Below, piece after piece: positions 1 through 9,385 of a stretch of 64,000 bases of DNA. Under the pieces are notes generated by a model that saw nothing but the letters and a program-made list of their open reading frames with translations, was not told the origin of the DNA and did no database searches. The number at the start of each line of letters is the position of its first letter. The first letter of the stretch is position 1. The DNA is from Phymatolithon calcareum (Eukaryota; Rhodophyta; Florideophyceae; Hapalidiales). Where the stretch lies: positions 682,001-746,000 of the forward strand of contig OZ345373.1 in assembly GCA_977006965.1 (NCBI GenBank). Reading direction: 5' to 3'. The position numbers and the translations under genes were made by a program.

Positions 1-623
1 CGATGACGCACTTTCCAATTCATTCTCGCCTTTGTGCTATCAAGAAATGTCAACAACTCTACTACTATACCTCTCACTATGTTCAACTAAGTTCGCCATT
101 ATTAGTTTTCTTGAATATCTCCAATTCAAGGAACTGCTACACCGGAGGCGCTCAGCTTGTACAACGCTGCCCGGGAATGTTCATTGTCGTTCTAGACTAT
201 CCGAGCATCAACATTTTGAAATTTTCGGCAGACGCAAATACCTGACTTTACATCAGTGGACGAATCTTGGACAGTACGTTTGACCAGCTTTCAGCCATGT
301 TCACAAGATTGCGAATTATAAATGACAACAGAATATTTTTCGTGCAAAATCAAGAGCTGTTTGCGAAATCAGATTTTGTGGAGCCGAAGTTCGACTTGAA
401 CAAGTGCGAACGGTGACTATGCTTCTTATTTCGCTCTAGAAATCTAGCTTTAATAAAGGAGGGCCATTGCATCTGAACCTAGCGTCAATGAGGAAACGAA
501 CTTCACAAACGCAGCACAGTTATAAATACTGTTATGTCTACTTGAGGAATACTTCCAAAGCCATAGTTGTAATAAAATAGAACTAATAGGGCTACAGTCC
601 TACTTTTCTTTTATTCAGGTGTG
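1..623. other. Left flank, no recognised gene
   Basis: I see no supported gene here. Reading frames are short (up to about 80 codons), overlap each other and look like no family I know. The stretch ends at the terminal inverted repeat of an hAT element at 624. Confidence 0.6.
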
Positions 624-872
624 CAGGGGTCGTGCGCAATCCATTGCTATTGCAATTAATTGCAATTCGTAGCAATTCGACCCAAATTGGGTTCTGATGA
701 AGAATTGCAATTCGAATTGCTGGTAGGTAGGTTGTACGAAAGTGTATAGTTCAGCAAGAGCAGAGTTGTCGGAAAAAAGGATCACTTCAAATGTATCATG
801 CGTAGTACGTGGTAATTGGTTGACGGTAGCATCTAATTTTATTATATAACTCGGGCCAGTATAAGCGTTCAC

Positions 873-945
873 CGGGGGAGCACAGCACCATTTTGGCCCA
901 AATCAACTAAATAACTATCGGGCCAAAATGTTGCCGTGCTCCCCC
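873..945. repeat. Inverted repeat inside hAT copy 1 (26-bp arms)
   Basis: The left arm CGGGGGAGCACAGCACC continues into ATTTTGGCCC. The right arm, starting GGGCCAAAATG at 920, is its reverse complement with a few mismatches. A 20-bp spacer lies between them. The structure is conserved in hAT copy 2 near 52868-52942. Confidence 0.85.
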
Positions 946-994
946 AGTGTTAGGTACGTAAAATTCTACGTACTGTATACAGTTCCAGCGTTCC

Positions 995-1080
995 TGAATT
1001 CAACCATCCATGTGATCGTTCTGTTGTAGTGGTCTGCGTAGACCACTACAACAGAACGATCACATGGATTGCTGAATTCA
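995..1080. repeat. Long near-perfect hairpin inside hAT copy 1
   Basis: Arms of about 40 bp surround a 4-nt centre at 1037-1040. The inner 28 bp (CCATGTGATCGTTCTGTTGT and on) are perfectly complementary, and the outer part has a few mismatches. The same hairpin is kept in hAT copy 2 near 52735-52820. It lies just upstream of the transposase-like frame. Confidence 0.9.
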
Positions 1081-1234
1081 TTCATCCGTTCAAGTATAAC
1101 GGTATGCGTGTCTAGAGTGCCGTTTCTGAAAAGACAGATAGAAGAGTCAATATAAAAAGTGAAGTCGTACATTTATCCAAAGCACACTACCAGACCCACT
1201 CGACAACACCTAAACAAATTTCGCTCTTCCAATC

Positions 1235-1825
1235 ATGGTACTACCTATTCCGAAACCGAAGCAGAAACAAGTTGTACAGCAGCTAATGCAACTCCTTCGC
1301 GAACAGCCTCGAGATATCCATTCACGTCAATCAGGTCGAACAAGACGAAAAGTGATGTTTTGCGTCTACCTCTGTCCCAAGGGCGATCAATGCACTGAAG
1401 GAAGCGAATTTTGTTTCGAGAAGGGTACTGGTTTTTCGAATCCGTACAATTACCTGGAGCGTTGCATCGGTGGTGGCCGTGAGGATCATCTTCTGGAAGT
1501 GTACCATGCTACGAGAAATCGTAATCTGGGCTCCGGAACTTCATTCAGTTTCAAGACCCCTATTGTCATGAAGCTCACCGAACGTGAGAAGGTGATGGAT
1601 AGCTATCTGCGATTCATCATATTCAAGTCATTGCCGATCAGTTTCGTCACCGATGGAGAAGTTCGTGAATTCTCGAAGCACGACCAAGTCTTTTGCACGA
1701 ATACGTTTAAGAAGGTACTGTTTGCGCTAGTGGAACTCGTTGAACGGCGTATCTCTGGAGAACTGAAAGAAACTAGCGGTGCGCTTATGCCTAGGAGAAG
1801 AGGCATGAATAAACAATTAACTTGA
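1235..1825 (+). CDS. hAT transposase N-terminal DNA-binding domain only (196 aa)
   Basis: The protein starts with a Lys/Gln-rich helix. Around residues 45-80 follows a Cys/His segment with the pattern VYLCPKGDQC...FEKGTGFSNPYNYLERC, which I read as a BED-like zinc-binding module of hAT transposases. The degraded hAT gene at 49684 has the same pattern (LLCPKGADC...FEKGKGYTNPYSHL), followed there by a clear hAT C-terminal dimerisation motif. In this copy neither the RNase H-like catalytic core nor the dimerisation domain is present; the frame ends in a basic tail near the right inverted repeat. The frame is open in both copies of the element with about two amino-acid differences (Asp/Lys and Ser/Arg). 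Family membership rests on shared pattern and context; a role as a transposition regulator is inference. Confidence 0.65.
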   Translation: MVLPIPKPKQKQVVQQLMQLLREQPRDIHSRQSGRTRRKVMFCVYLCPKGDQCTEGSEFCFEKGTGFSNPYNYLERCIGGGREDHLLEVYHATRNRNLGSGTSFSFKTPIVMKLTEREKVMDSYLRFIIFKSLPISFVTDGEVREFSKHDQVFCTNTFKKVLFALVELVERRISGELKETSGALMPRRRGMNKQLT

Positions 1826-1943
1826 CTATTGCGGGAAGTATTCAAATTGCAATCCGAATTGCTGACTAACCGTAGTGAGCAATTGAATTGTTTAATTGCG
1901 CGACAAACAGCAATGTCGAGCAATGGAATTGGCACTACCCCTG

Positions 1944-3083
1944 GTTACAACCGTGTGGCGTGTTCCGGCGTAGAAAAGGCGTCCAAGCAAGGCTGAAGAA
2001 GCGAAAGCACTTTATTTTTCTTTAAATCTAAGACTAACACATCACTTTTTATTTGCCAGACTAACAGCTACTGAAAAGAAAAAAGCGATTCTCTCTCTAG
2101 AGTTTAGTGTAACAAAAAGTGCGACGTAGAGCCAACTGTAAACGGGTCTGTTGTGATGAGCCCATTCTCCTCACATCAAACGGAGGCGATGCTCACAATG
2201 TTCGTCTATCAAAAATTATTTTCTTAAAGTGCAACACGACCTTTATGTGAACTTAAAACTTCAGCAATCAAATTTCATATTTTTTCTTCGCCTTCAAATT
2301 ACTTATCAGCTTTACATCCCGGCAATATGTCTTCTTCACAGCCCTTATCTATGGGCATGGATACCCGACGAAGCAGCGCTTATGAGGCTCTCGGAGCTGT
2401 GGAGCTGACTGTATTAAATGCAGTGGCTACCCACACATCCGTCAGGAGCGAAACATCAGCGGTCAACTGGTCTGCTTCTCTAAACAACTAACAAAGGACT
2501 GAGCCACGAGCTTAGTCTAGCACTCATATTGGCGGCAACTTTTTTGAGATTATTCATAACTACTGTTGCATTTAAGCATGAGCTATCCCTTAGATTTATT
2601 ATGCTGGTTGGAAAAGAATTTTCCAAACCATTGTAGAACATTTTAGAGAAACTCATTCTTTGGTGCAGCGAATTGCGACACAGTGAGCCAGCACGGGCAA
2701 ACTCTGATGAATCTCTCTGGCTACTGACCGCATATCAAAAAGGGTGGGTATTGTACCTGGAAATTGTTTCTATTCCTTTTTTAAATACTTCTATTATATT
2801 CAGGGTATGCCCTGAATATAACTGCAGTTTTTGAAAAGTCTGTTCTTTTAACGGGCAAAAAACCTCTGGTTTAAAGGTATCCGGCTGTGCTATTGTATAC
2901 CTGGTCATTGTCATACATCTGCAGACATCGTACCGAACCCATCTCATGCGGTATCAGAGACACCAAATCTGCTCACTCATGTAAACGCCTGCTCGCGCGT
3001 GCGCGCTGCGACCTTGCAGCCCACCGTCCCGAAGGGCCTTCCCCGCAACAATCCACGGATCCGGCGCGGCGCGGGCGCGGAAC
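1944..3083. other. Intergenic stretch, no recognised gene
   Basis: There is no supported gene. One perfect 12-bp-arm hairpin (TTATATTCAGGG, spacer TATG, then its complement) lies at 2794-2821. From about 2990 the sequence becomes GC-rich and leads into the membrane protein starting at 3084; reading frames on the minus strand there are shadows of that gene. Confidence 0.6.
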
Positions 3084-4133
3084 ATGCGTCTGGTCGGCAC
3101 GGCGGCACTGCTGCTGACTGCAGCCCTCTCAGTGTGCGGCATCCCATTGACAATCTCATTCTCCACCGGGTCACCAAGTTGCCATGTAACGTCTCTGCAC
3201 TTCGTGCGCAGCGCGTCGTGTGCTTCCGCCCCTGCGCGTTCGTCCTGCTGGTCTCTATCTTTATCGCATGGGAATCCGACGTCCGCATGGCGCAATCTGA
3301 CCTTATCGCCGAAAATCTTCGCGAACTTCATCGCACACTCTGGATGTCGCGGCCTCGCCTGCTCTGCGCTCACAGTTCCGTGTGTGCCGTCGGTGAAAAC
3401 ACAGTCACCGGCCGACCCTTCCGATGCGCTGTGGTTCAACGCTTACAATTCCGGTGACGAATTACTCGTACTTGCGCGCATTGGCTCACTGGCTTTGCTT
3501 TTATTCGTGGCGGCTATTGTGTGCGAGGGCGCGATATTCCGACCGCGTCGTATGGGCGTGGCGCAAACGCCGCTCGTTGCACTCACTTTGTTGGCATTGT
3601 CGGCGTTATTGCAACTGCTTCTCATTCCGCGCCGATGGCAGCCAGCCCTTGCCGGTGGAGGTTTCGGTGAGAGTATTGCGTATGTCGCGCTCGTTGTGTT
3701 TGGGGCGATTATTCTTCCCGGTGTCGTGCTTCTGTTGCAGACGTTGGCTGTGATGTATGTTAACCTTTTATTGTTGGTTGTTCAGATCGTGTTCTGGACT
3801 GTGTTGGGACTTGTGCAATTTTCGTATACGCTACTTTACTTTCACTTTGCTAATCTGTGGTTGCAGATTCGGGCGTTGTATCAAATCGTGCCGCCAGTGG
3901 ATGAGGAGAACGAGGGAAGGGATATGTATATGAGCCAGTTGTATTACTCAGGCGAATTCTTGCGAATGCTTGGGCAGAATGCGGTTATGGTGCATGTGTC
4001 GGCGACTGTGAACCAAATGAGTAGGATGGTTTTAAGGTCCACAATGGCACCGCATTTGTACGACAGGCTTGTTGGGCAGCATACTGAAAGCTCAGCGAAC
4101 GATGGTACGGATGAGAACACGCCCCTGTTGTAG
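3084..4133 (+). CDS. Putative multi-pass membrane protein (349 aa)
   Basis: I do not recognise the family. The first 24 residues look like a signal peptide or signal anchor (a run of Ala and Leu after MRLVGT). From about residue 120 there are four hydrophobic stretches separated by short basic loops (IGSLALLLFVAAIV, LVALTLLALSALLQLLL, IAYVALVVFGAIILPGVVLL, LLLLVVQIVFWTVLGLV). A soluble tail of about 90 residues follows and ends in ENTPLL, an acidic dileucine-type ending of the kind used for sorting to endosomal or vacuolar membranes. The part before residue 115 is GC-rich and low in hydrophobicity; the true start could be further in. The gene stands alone, with the stop at 4131-4133 and RPS15 1.5 kb downstream on the same strand. 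Confidence 0.6.
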   Translation: MRLVGTAALLLTAALSVCGIPLTISFSTGSPSCHVTSLHFVRSASCASAPARSSCWSLSLSHGNPTSAWRNLTLSPKIFANFIAHSGCRGLACSALTVPCVPSVKTQSPADPSDALWFNAYNSGDELLVLARIGSLALLLFVAAIVCEGAIFRPRRMGVAQTPLVALTLLALSALLQLLLIPRRWQPALAGGGFGESIAYVALVVFGAIILPGVVLLLQTLAVMYVNLLLLVVQIVFWTVLGLVQFSYTLLYFHFANLWLQIRALYQIVPPVDEENEGRDMYMSQLYYSGEFLRMLGQNAVMVHVSATVNQMSRMVLRSTMAPHLYDRLVGQHTESSANDGTDENTPLL

Positions 4134-5618
4134 AGAGACTAGTGCAGACGGTTGTTGGTAATATTCTTATTTATTAGTTAGTTAGATGGTTCTTCCGGAC
4201 TAATTTAAAACTTAGGGTATCTTCTGTATGCAGATTGTTTCGCCTTCGCAACACTGTGGGGTTGACTTTGTCAGCAGCAAATTTCTGTCGCGTAGTAAAA
4301 TGTGTAGATGATTCATGGATGTATGGTGATGTTCATGCATGCATTCAACTCCTTTTCCATCAGTTCCCTGGCTCTTCACCGACTTTGACCGTCGATAAGC
4401 CCCGGAGCGAGCCTTGGCTCGTCAAGAGCCCGTGGCCCACCGTGATAGGGGAGGCGAAATTTTCCATCGAGATACTTTCCGGGTCAAACTGGGCCCTGGT
4501 TTCTGGTGTGCCGTTTCGGTCATCCATGTCTACAGTTATCAAGTCTCCTATGTGCTCCGCACATCCGCCAGCAGATATTCGAGTATTACATTAGCAGAAA
4601 ATGTTGCTTTGTGTTCAATCGCAGAGCCCTTTCGCCCGTCGCAATTCGGCGCCACATGAACATTAAGCAATTGAAACACAGAAGTTGCGGAAGCCTCAAA
4701 GGAGCGGGTCCATAGTTGAGAGTGCGTCAATCCGAAAGTACTTTTGGACGGCGGAGCGACTGTGGATACTCGCAAGTTAGCGCGTTGTACAATTGCATGG
4801 GCGATGGGACAAAGTACCCATCGGGTAGAACGGACAGACCATTCAGACCGAACGCGGGAGCGGGTGGGCCGTAACTGCCGGCTCACTTTCTAACCAGCTC
4901 TCTCCCCGTCCGAATCTCAAATGACAAAATTTCTGCACCTGGTCATCATGCAGCGATATGGCAATGTACAGCATTTGAAATCAAGTGCCTCAGATTTTTG
5001 GCGGTAGAATTTGCTGTGACGCACTTTTTGGAAACGAGTGAAAATTTATGAGAATACAGATTGCAGAGTACTCTTTAGAGCTTGCAGTGACATGCACGTG
5101 GTAAGCATTGCCATATCCGTGAGTGAGGAGCTAATGGGGTGACCGTCCCAGCGATAAATTTCACGTTAACCTTGTTCGGAAGCAACAGAACGAAAACATC
5201 CAGACGAACATATATGGTGCTGTTCGCGTGAAGAGCTTCCTCTGATTTTCAGAGTTCCTAAAGTTTAGAGTCTCCCCATCGGAAAAACTCTTATCGCCTT
5301 CTAGAGGTGTGCGCGGGACGCGGATTGGCGACCCGGCCTAACCCGGATTCGGGTGCTTGGAGGATGGTGGCTGGATCTTGAGTGCAGGGTCGAACACGTG
5401 TTGTATTATTTGGACAGCTGTGTAATCGAGCGCTATGATACATAACCTAAAAAACACGAAGAAATAATGATACTTACAGTTGCATATCATACACCTTTGG
5501 CCGCCGTCGGAACACGGCCCTCGGAAATTCTGACCCTGGTCGACCGAAATTCTTACCCTTGTGTTTCGGGCAGTTCCCATTGTCATTATCGAGCAAACAC
5601 CCATCGAAAGCTGCAATC
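4134..5618. other. Intergenic stretch upstream of RPS15
   Basis: No gene is supported in these 1.5 kb. Overlapping short frames near 4235-4715 are found in all phases and resemble nothing known. The last few hundred bases must hold the RPS15 promoter and leader; I cannot place a TATA box or a leader intron with confidence. Confidence 0.5.
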
Positions 5619-6062
5619 ATGACGAATGCCCCGGCGCCTATCGGCAAACGTCGCACATTCAGGAAGTTTACCTTCCGAGGCGTCGATCTCGATGCACTCC
5701 TGACCCTGAAGCCTGTGGAGCTTCTGCCGCTTCTTTCTTCTCGGGCGCGAAGGAAGTTCAACCGCGGGCTGACGCGCAAGCCGATGGCCCTGATCAAGAA
5801 GTTGAACAAGGCGAAGAAGGAAGCGCCGGAGCACGAGAAGCCGGAGGTTGTGAAGACTCATTTGCGTAACATGATTATCGTGCCTGAAATGATAGGCTCC
5901 ATCATCGGCGTGCACAACGGCAAGACGTTTAACTCCGTTGAAATCAAGCCGGAAATGATCGGAACCTATCTTGCGGAATATAGTTGCTCCTATAAGTTTG
6001 TCCGTCATGGACGTCCCGGTATTGGTGCCACCCATTCCTCGCGTTTTATTCCTCTCAAGTAG
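5619..6062 (+). CDS. RPS15: 40S ribosomal protein S15 (uS19), 147 aa
   Basis: This is a eukaryotic uS19 protein of the small-subunit head, which sits near the decoding region and contacts the large subunit. Diagnostic segments are [14 protein letters not shown] near residue 14, FNRGL, and the strongly conserved second half with [21 protein letters not shown] and a C-terminal [17 protein letters not shown]. The length (147 aa) matches the family (about 145). I chose the ATG at 5619 because the family begins close to this point; the open frame extends 20 codons upstream without similarity. The coding part has no intron. An AATAAA poly(A)-type signal lies just after the stop, at about 6077. Confidence 0.97.
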   Translation: MTNAPAPIGKRRTFRKFTFRGVDLDALLTLKPVELLPLLSSRARRKFNRGLTRKPMALIKKLNKAKKEAPEHEKPEVVKTHLRNMIIVPEMIGSIIGVHNGKTFNSVEIKPEMIGTYLAEYSCSYKFVRHGRPGIGATHSSRFIPLK

Positions 6063-6208
6063 ATTCTCGGCGTTGAAATAAAGCGTTGCGTTACTGCAGC
6101 ACTTTCTGCCGTGTCGTTCTGCTATTGCAGTTATGCCTGTATTAAGCTTTTATTTGTCTTCATGTCTTCTGCTTCAGCGCTCGACGTGACCTGCCAATAA
6201 TCGCTCAT

Positions 6209-7717
6209 CTATAAAAGCGAATCCATGTGCACAAGCGCTTTTCTAACGTCTGGATGATTAGGATCGTTTTTCCGCCTCGAAAGCATATTTTTCAAAGCTA
6301 GTACTTTGAAACTATTCTCAACCATAGGGCATTCCGCCACTGCTTGCGCTCCATCAGCGTATCCGAGGTCGCCCAAATCGCGGATTACAACTCTCTGCGA
6401 ATAATGATGCTCTATCCCATATCCAAGCGCCTGCACAAGCACACGAGCATGTTCATCTACGCCCGTGAGCGCGTACATTGCCTTATGTGCAGCGTACCTC
6501 ACCAGAGGAATATCATGTCCAGTATAGAATCCAATCACATCCAACACACGCCGCGAAGGACGCCCCCGAGCGGCGATAGTACCAGCAGCCTTGAGAAGCC
6601 ACTCAAAAGGCTCGTCAACTTTCGCGTCAACCTCATCCACTCCAAGTTGCGGCGTCATAGTAGTCCTCCTCGAGCGCATTTCGTTCTTCCTACGATCTTC
6701 AAAAACAGCCACCAATTTCTCCCGTACGGCCGGCTCAAGCTTCTCGAGATCAAACATGCTCTCCTGTAGATTAAACCCAATCTTTGCGTCCGCCTTCCGC
6801 GTCAATCTCTCTCTCCCTTTCTCCAATATCACCAGCAGTCTCTCCAAAACTGAACCCGGGAACATGCACTTGGCTTCCGCATGCCGCCGACCGATATTCG
6901 CAAGCGCCTCCGCGGCACGGTATCGAAGGTAGTAATCCCCACTCTGCAGAGCATTGGCTAACGCCTTCACACTCTGCGGTCCGTCCGCAATCGGCGGTCC
7001 CGCAACCGCGCCAAGCGCAAGCGCCGCGCGGCGGCGGAGTGCAACGCTGTCTGCGTCGCGCAATATGCGCACAAGCACAGATTCGGCAGAAGATACCTTG
7101 AAACGGTACACCCACCACAGGCCGTAGTAGCGAACAGAATGGTCGTCGTGAAACTCAATGTTCCACAACGCCTCCTCCACACTGCGCGGACATGCATCAT
7201 CATCAGTTGCGGTAGTGGGTCGGTCGATGCGTAGCGCTGCCGGTTCGAGCAGGGCGATGTCTAGGTCGCCACTCTCTGCGAGAAATTCGGCCTCGAGTCC
7301 GCCGTCTGCAACGCCCATTGCGCGTACTTGCGCGGCGCGGACGTTGACGGAATCTATCGCTGCCACGCCGGCCCAACCTAGGGCGTCGTAGGTCGCCCGG
7401 CGTTTGGAATCGCCGAGGACGGCCCATGCTGAGGCTGCGCGGTCGAAAGTGCTCTCGTGGACGCCGTCGGGGGAGGTGGCGGTGGGGTTTCCGTCTGGAT
7501 GGGCGTGACGCGCGGCTTTTCGGTACGCTTCCTTTAGTGCTTGGTGAGAGAGTGATGAATCACCACCGGGTAGTCCAAGGTCGGCGTAAAGATCACGGGC
7601 AGCGGCGCATCTTGGGGTGCGGGCGTATCGAACGCGCGTTGTTTGAGGACATGCGGGTTTTTGTGGCCGCTTCCATGCGCATGGCGGTGATGAGGAAAAG
7701 GCAGGGTGCATAATCAA
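6209..7717 (-). CDS. J-domain protein with phycobilisome-lyase-type HEAT repeats, probably plastid (502 aa)
   Basis: Residues 1-40 are rich in Pro, Ser and Arg and low in acidic residues, as in a plastid transit peptide. Residues about 41-115 form a J domain: DLYADLGL, helix II with EAYRKAARHAHPD containing the invariant HPD, and a helix III that ends in RRATYDALG. J domains recruit and stimulate Hsp70. From about residue 180 there are HEAT-like repeats of the PBS-lyase type (ILRDADSVALRRRAALALGAV; ALQSGDYYLRYRAAEALANIG; GHDIPLVRYAAHKAMYAL). This repeat type is known from CpcE/CpcF bilin lyases and NblB of phycobilisome degradation. The DDHSVRYYGLWWVYRF segment before the repeats resembles the start of such proteins. 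The gene is intronless. It may handle phycobiliproteins together with plastid Hsp70; that role is inference. The domain calls are firm. Confidence 0.8.
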   Translation of the reverse strand: MIMHPAFSSSPPCAWKRPQKPACPQTTRVRYARTPRCAAARDLYADLGLPGGDSSLSHQALKEAYRKAARHAHPDGNPTATSPDGVHESTFDRAASAWAVLGDSKRRATYDALGWAGVAAIDSVNVRAAQVRAMGVADGGLEAEFLAESGDLDIALLEPAALRIDRPTTATDDDACPRSVEEALWNIEFHDDHSVRYYGLWWVYRFKVSSAESVLVRILRDADSVALRRRAALALGAVAGPPIADGPQSVKALANALQSGDYYLRYRAAEALANIGRRHAEAKCMFPGSVLERLLVILEKGRERLTRKADAKIGFNLQESMFDLEKLEPAVREKLVAVFEDRRKNEMRSRRTTMTPQLGVDEVDAKVDEPFEWLLKAAGTIAARGRPSRRVLDVIGFYTGHDIPLVRYAAHKAMYALTGVDEHARVLVQALGYGIEHHYSQRVVIRDLGDLGYADGAQAVAECPMVENSFKVLALKNMLSRRKNDPNHPDVRKALVHMDSLL

Positions 7718-8149
7718 AATGCCTTAGACTAGTTCAGGAATAACCGTGGAAATGCGCTTCGTTAAGGTAAAGTGCGTCTTGGCTTTCCCTTAATTCAGGT
7801 AACGAACGTCGTGGATCAAATTTTGCTTTGATACGAGATTGCGCAGATTGCATAGGAGGATGTTCGGGTCGAGATCAGAGGAAATGTATGATATTTGTAA
7901 GATGACGAGGACAGAAGTACCGTACAGTAATCCTCTTTGCTTAGATTTCCTTTTTCAAGGAAGACCCAAGAACCGTCATTAACTACTGGAAAAAGGTGCG
8001 GCCGCTACTTAATTACAATAGCCATGAATGTTACAGAGTCTAACCTTATCTCTAAAATCCAAGGGATATAGAAAAGAAAAAACTGTTTACCCGCTGTTAA
8101 CTGCAATGCAACCTTGCGCTCAACATTCCTTGCACAAGCTCCACACGCA
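7718..8149. other. Spacer between two minus-strand genes
   Basis: These 432 bp separate the 3' end of the 211-residue gene from the start of the J-domain gene, both on the minus strand. They should contain the J-domain gene's promoter. I see no further gene or clear motif. Confidence 0.55.
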
Positions 8150-8785
8150 CTACTTTCTATACTTGTTCAGAATGGTCTGCGCCGCGACAAGATTCAGATG
8201 CTGCTCCGCGTTCTCAATGTAAACGGTATTAAGCTCTTTATCGTCGCGCTCAAAGATCTGGATTTCAGGAGCCGTCGGTGGAAGCTTCATATAGGAACGC
8301 GCAACGTCCTCAGAGGGAGCCTGGTCAAGGATCTCCTGCGGCACGTTGACCTGCAACGGCACATCGTACATTCCCACGCCGACAGCACAGCCATTGATGT
8401 TCTTGTCCGACCCGGCAATGCTAACGAACGGAGCGCGATTCACAGTTTCCGGGTCGTAGTATTTGGCATATAACGACGAGTCTGGTGCAGCTTCGCGCGC
8501 ATCGCGACAATCTTCGCGCGCTCGCAGCGACTCGGCTGCAGCGATGTCGGTGTGCATGTCGACGAGAGAGACGGTAATGTTGTTGTAATCCTGGTTTGAA
8601 AATGCATTCAGTTGGATTAATGGCGCCTTGTTCAAACGAGACGCGGAGATGTACTGATTGTACTTAGAAGGCGCTGCAGACTCGTCACCTGGAATTCGCG
8701 CGCACATGCGCGTCGTGCATCCGCGCTGCAGCAAGGGCTCCGTGCGGGAGGGGAGGGCGGTTGGCATGGCAAAGGCAGCCGTCAT
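8150..8785 (-). CDS. Putative plastid-targeted protein of unknown function (211 aa)
   Basis: The start MTAAFAMPTALPSRTEPL, with Phe close to the N terminus, few acidic residues and an Arg/Cys-rich stretch ending near MCARIPG (about residue 32), looks like a red-algal plastid transit peptide. The mature part is polar, without membrane segments, and rich in Tyr, Asn and Asp (SKYNQYISASRLNKAPLIQL; SLYAKYYDPETVNRAPFVSI; then an acidic C-terminal third). The order of short Tyr/Asn-rich segments would suit a stromal or thylakoid-associated structural protein such as a phycobilisome linker, but I cannot see a family signature, so that is only a guess. It lies 432 bp upstream of the J-domain/HEAT gene, in the same direction, with no sign of co-transcription. 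Confidence 0.6.
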   Translation of the reverse strand: MTAAFAMPTALPSRTEPLLQRGCTTRMCARIPGDESAAPSKYNQYISASRLNKAPLIQLNAFSNQDYNNITVSLVDMHTDIAAAESLRAREDCRDAREAAPDSSLYAKYYDPETVNRAPFVSIAGSDKNINGCAVGVGMYDVPLQVNVPQEILDQAPSEDVARSYMKLPPTAPEIQIFERDDKELNTVYIENAEQHLNLVAAQTILNKYRK

Positions 8786-9144
8786 CTTGGCGCGACGAGT
8801 TGGAATTGGTGGCGGGCGGGAAAGAGCAGCGATGGAAATTCAGTTACATTCACTCTGAAGTCGGCACAGGACGGGAATATCAAGGAGGTGCGGTTTGCAT
8901 CTTATTTCTCTGACCTCTGCCGCACTTCCGCAGATCCCGGTGCAATGCCAAAAAATCCAAATAGCTGGACCGTTTGGGTCCAAATAATTATCCGGCCCTT
9001 AAGGTCCAGGATGAATGAGCCAGGTCGTTTCTGTCTTGCTTATTGGACGGGATATGATAGGTATTCTAATGGATCACTGAGTGTCAAGACATGCAATTTA
9101 CAATTGCCTGTCTTCGCTTCGCTACTTGCACTCTACCTGTACTG
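8786..9144. other. Spacer, start of a local direct repeat
   Basis: The first part should be the promoter of the 211-residue gene. From about 9085 begins a 60-bp segment (GACATGCAATTTACAATTGC and on) that recurs as a diverged direct copy at about 9402-9465. No gene is supported. Confidence 0.55.
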
Positions 9145-9385
9145 CTTCATCGTTAGCCGCTGCGACCTCAGCAATTTGCGAGTGAAGGTGTTCAATTACT
9201 TCATCTTTCTCAATCATCTGAGATTCCAACCTCTGCAAATTGCACCAAGCGGTATCAGTGGCAATGGGTAATTCGCTGGCGGACTCCACAGACTGGTCGT
9301 CACATGGACCGTTCGCAGCCTTCTCGCTTGACTGGGGTTATGTGCTGTGCACTGGCATTTTACTGGATCGATGTGTAGCGGCAAG
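9145..9385 (-). pseudogene. Inverted, broken copy of the coiled-coil gene at 9847
   Basis: Read on the minus strand from about 9385, this stretch matches the gene at 9847 from its 5' leader (CTTGCCGCTACACATCGATCC against CTTACCGCCACACAGC...) through the first 70 or so codons. The seventh codon is a TAA stop where the intact gene reads TAC. Many substitutions follow, and the similarity ends before the long coiled coil and the membrane anchor. It is a 5' partial duplicate in head-to-head orientation, about 0.5 kb from its parent. Confidence 0.85.

Larger units (their letters stand above)
624..1943 (+). mobile_element. hAT element copy 1 (non-autonomous, 1320 bp)
   Basis: The ends are inverted repeats: the left end reads CAGGGGTCGTGCGCAATCC and the right end, on the minus strand, reads CAGGGGTAGTGCCAATTCC. 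Subterminal DNA is full of ATTGCAATT-like words. The same element lies in opposite orientation at 51873-53182, where an 8-bp target duplication is present. Here the flanks (CAGGTGTG and GTTACAAC) do not match, so this copy has lost or exchanged its target duplication. It is 10 bp longer than copy 2 because of one extra AATTAATTGC-like block near 650. The only long frame is the DNA-binding end of a transposase; no catalytic domain is present. Confidence 0.85.

Noticed and set aside
615-872. An 85-codon minus-strand frame at the left end of hAT copy 1
   Set aside because: It runs out through the terminal repeat into flanking DNA and is made of subterminal ATTGCAATT words.
2954-3439. A 161-codon minus-strand frame overlapping the start of the membrane protein
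   Set aside because: It is antisense to GC-rich coding DNA, with composition typical of a shadow frame and no motif.
5474-6035. Minus-strand frames of 111 and 149 codons over RPS15
   Set aside because: They are antisense shadows of a securely identified ribosomal protein gene.
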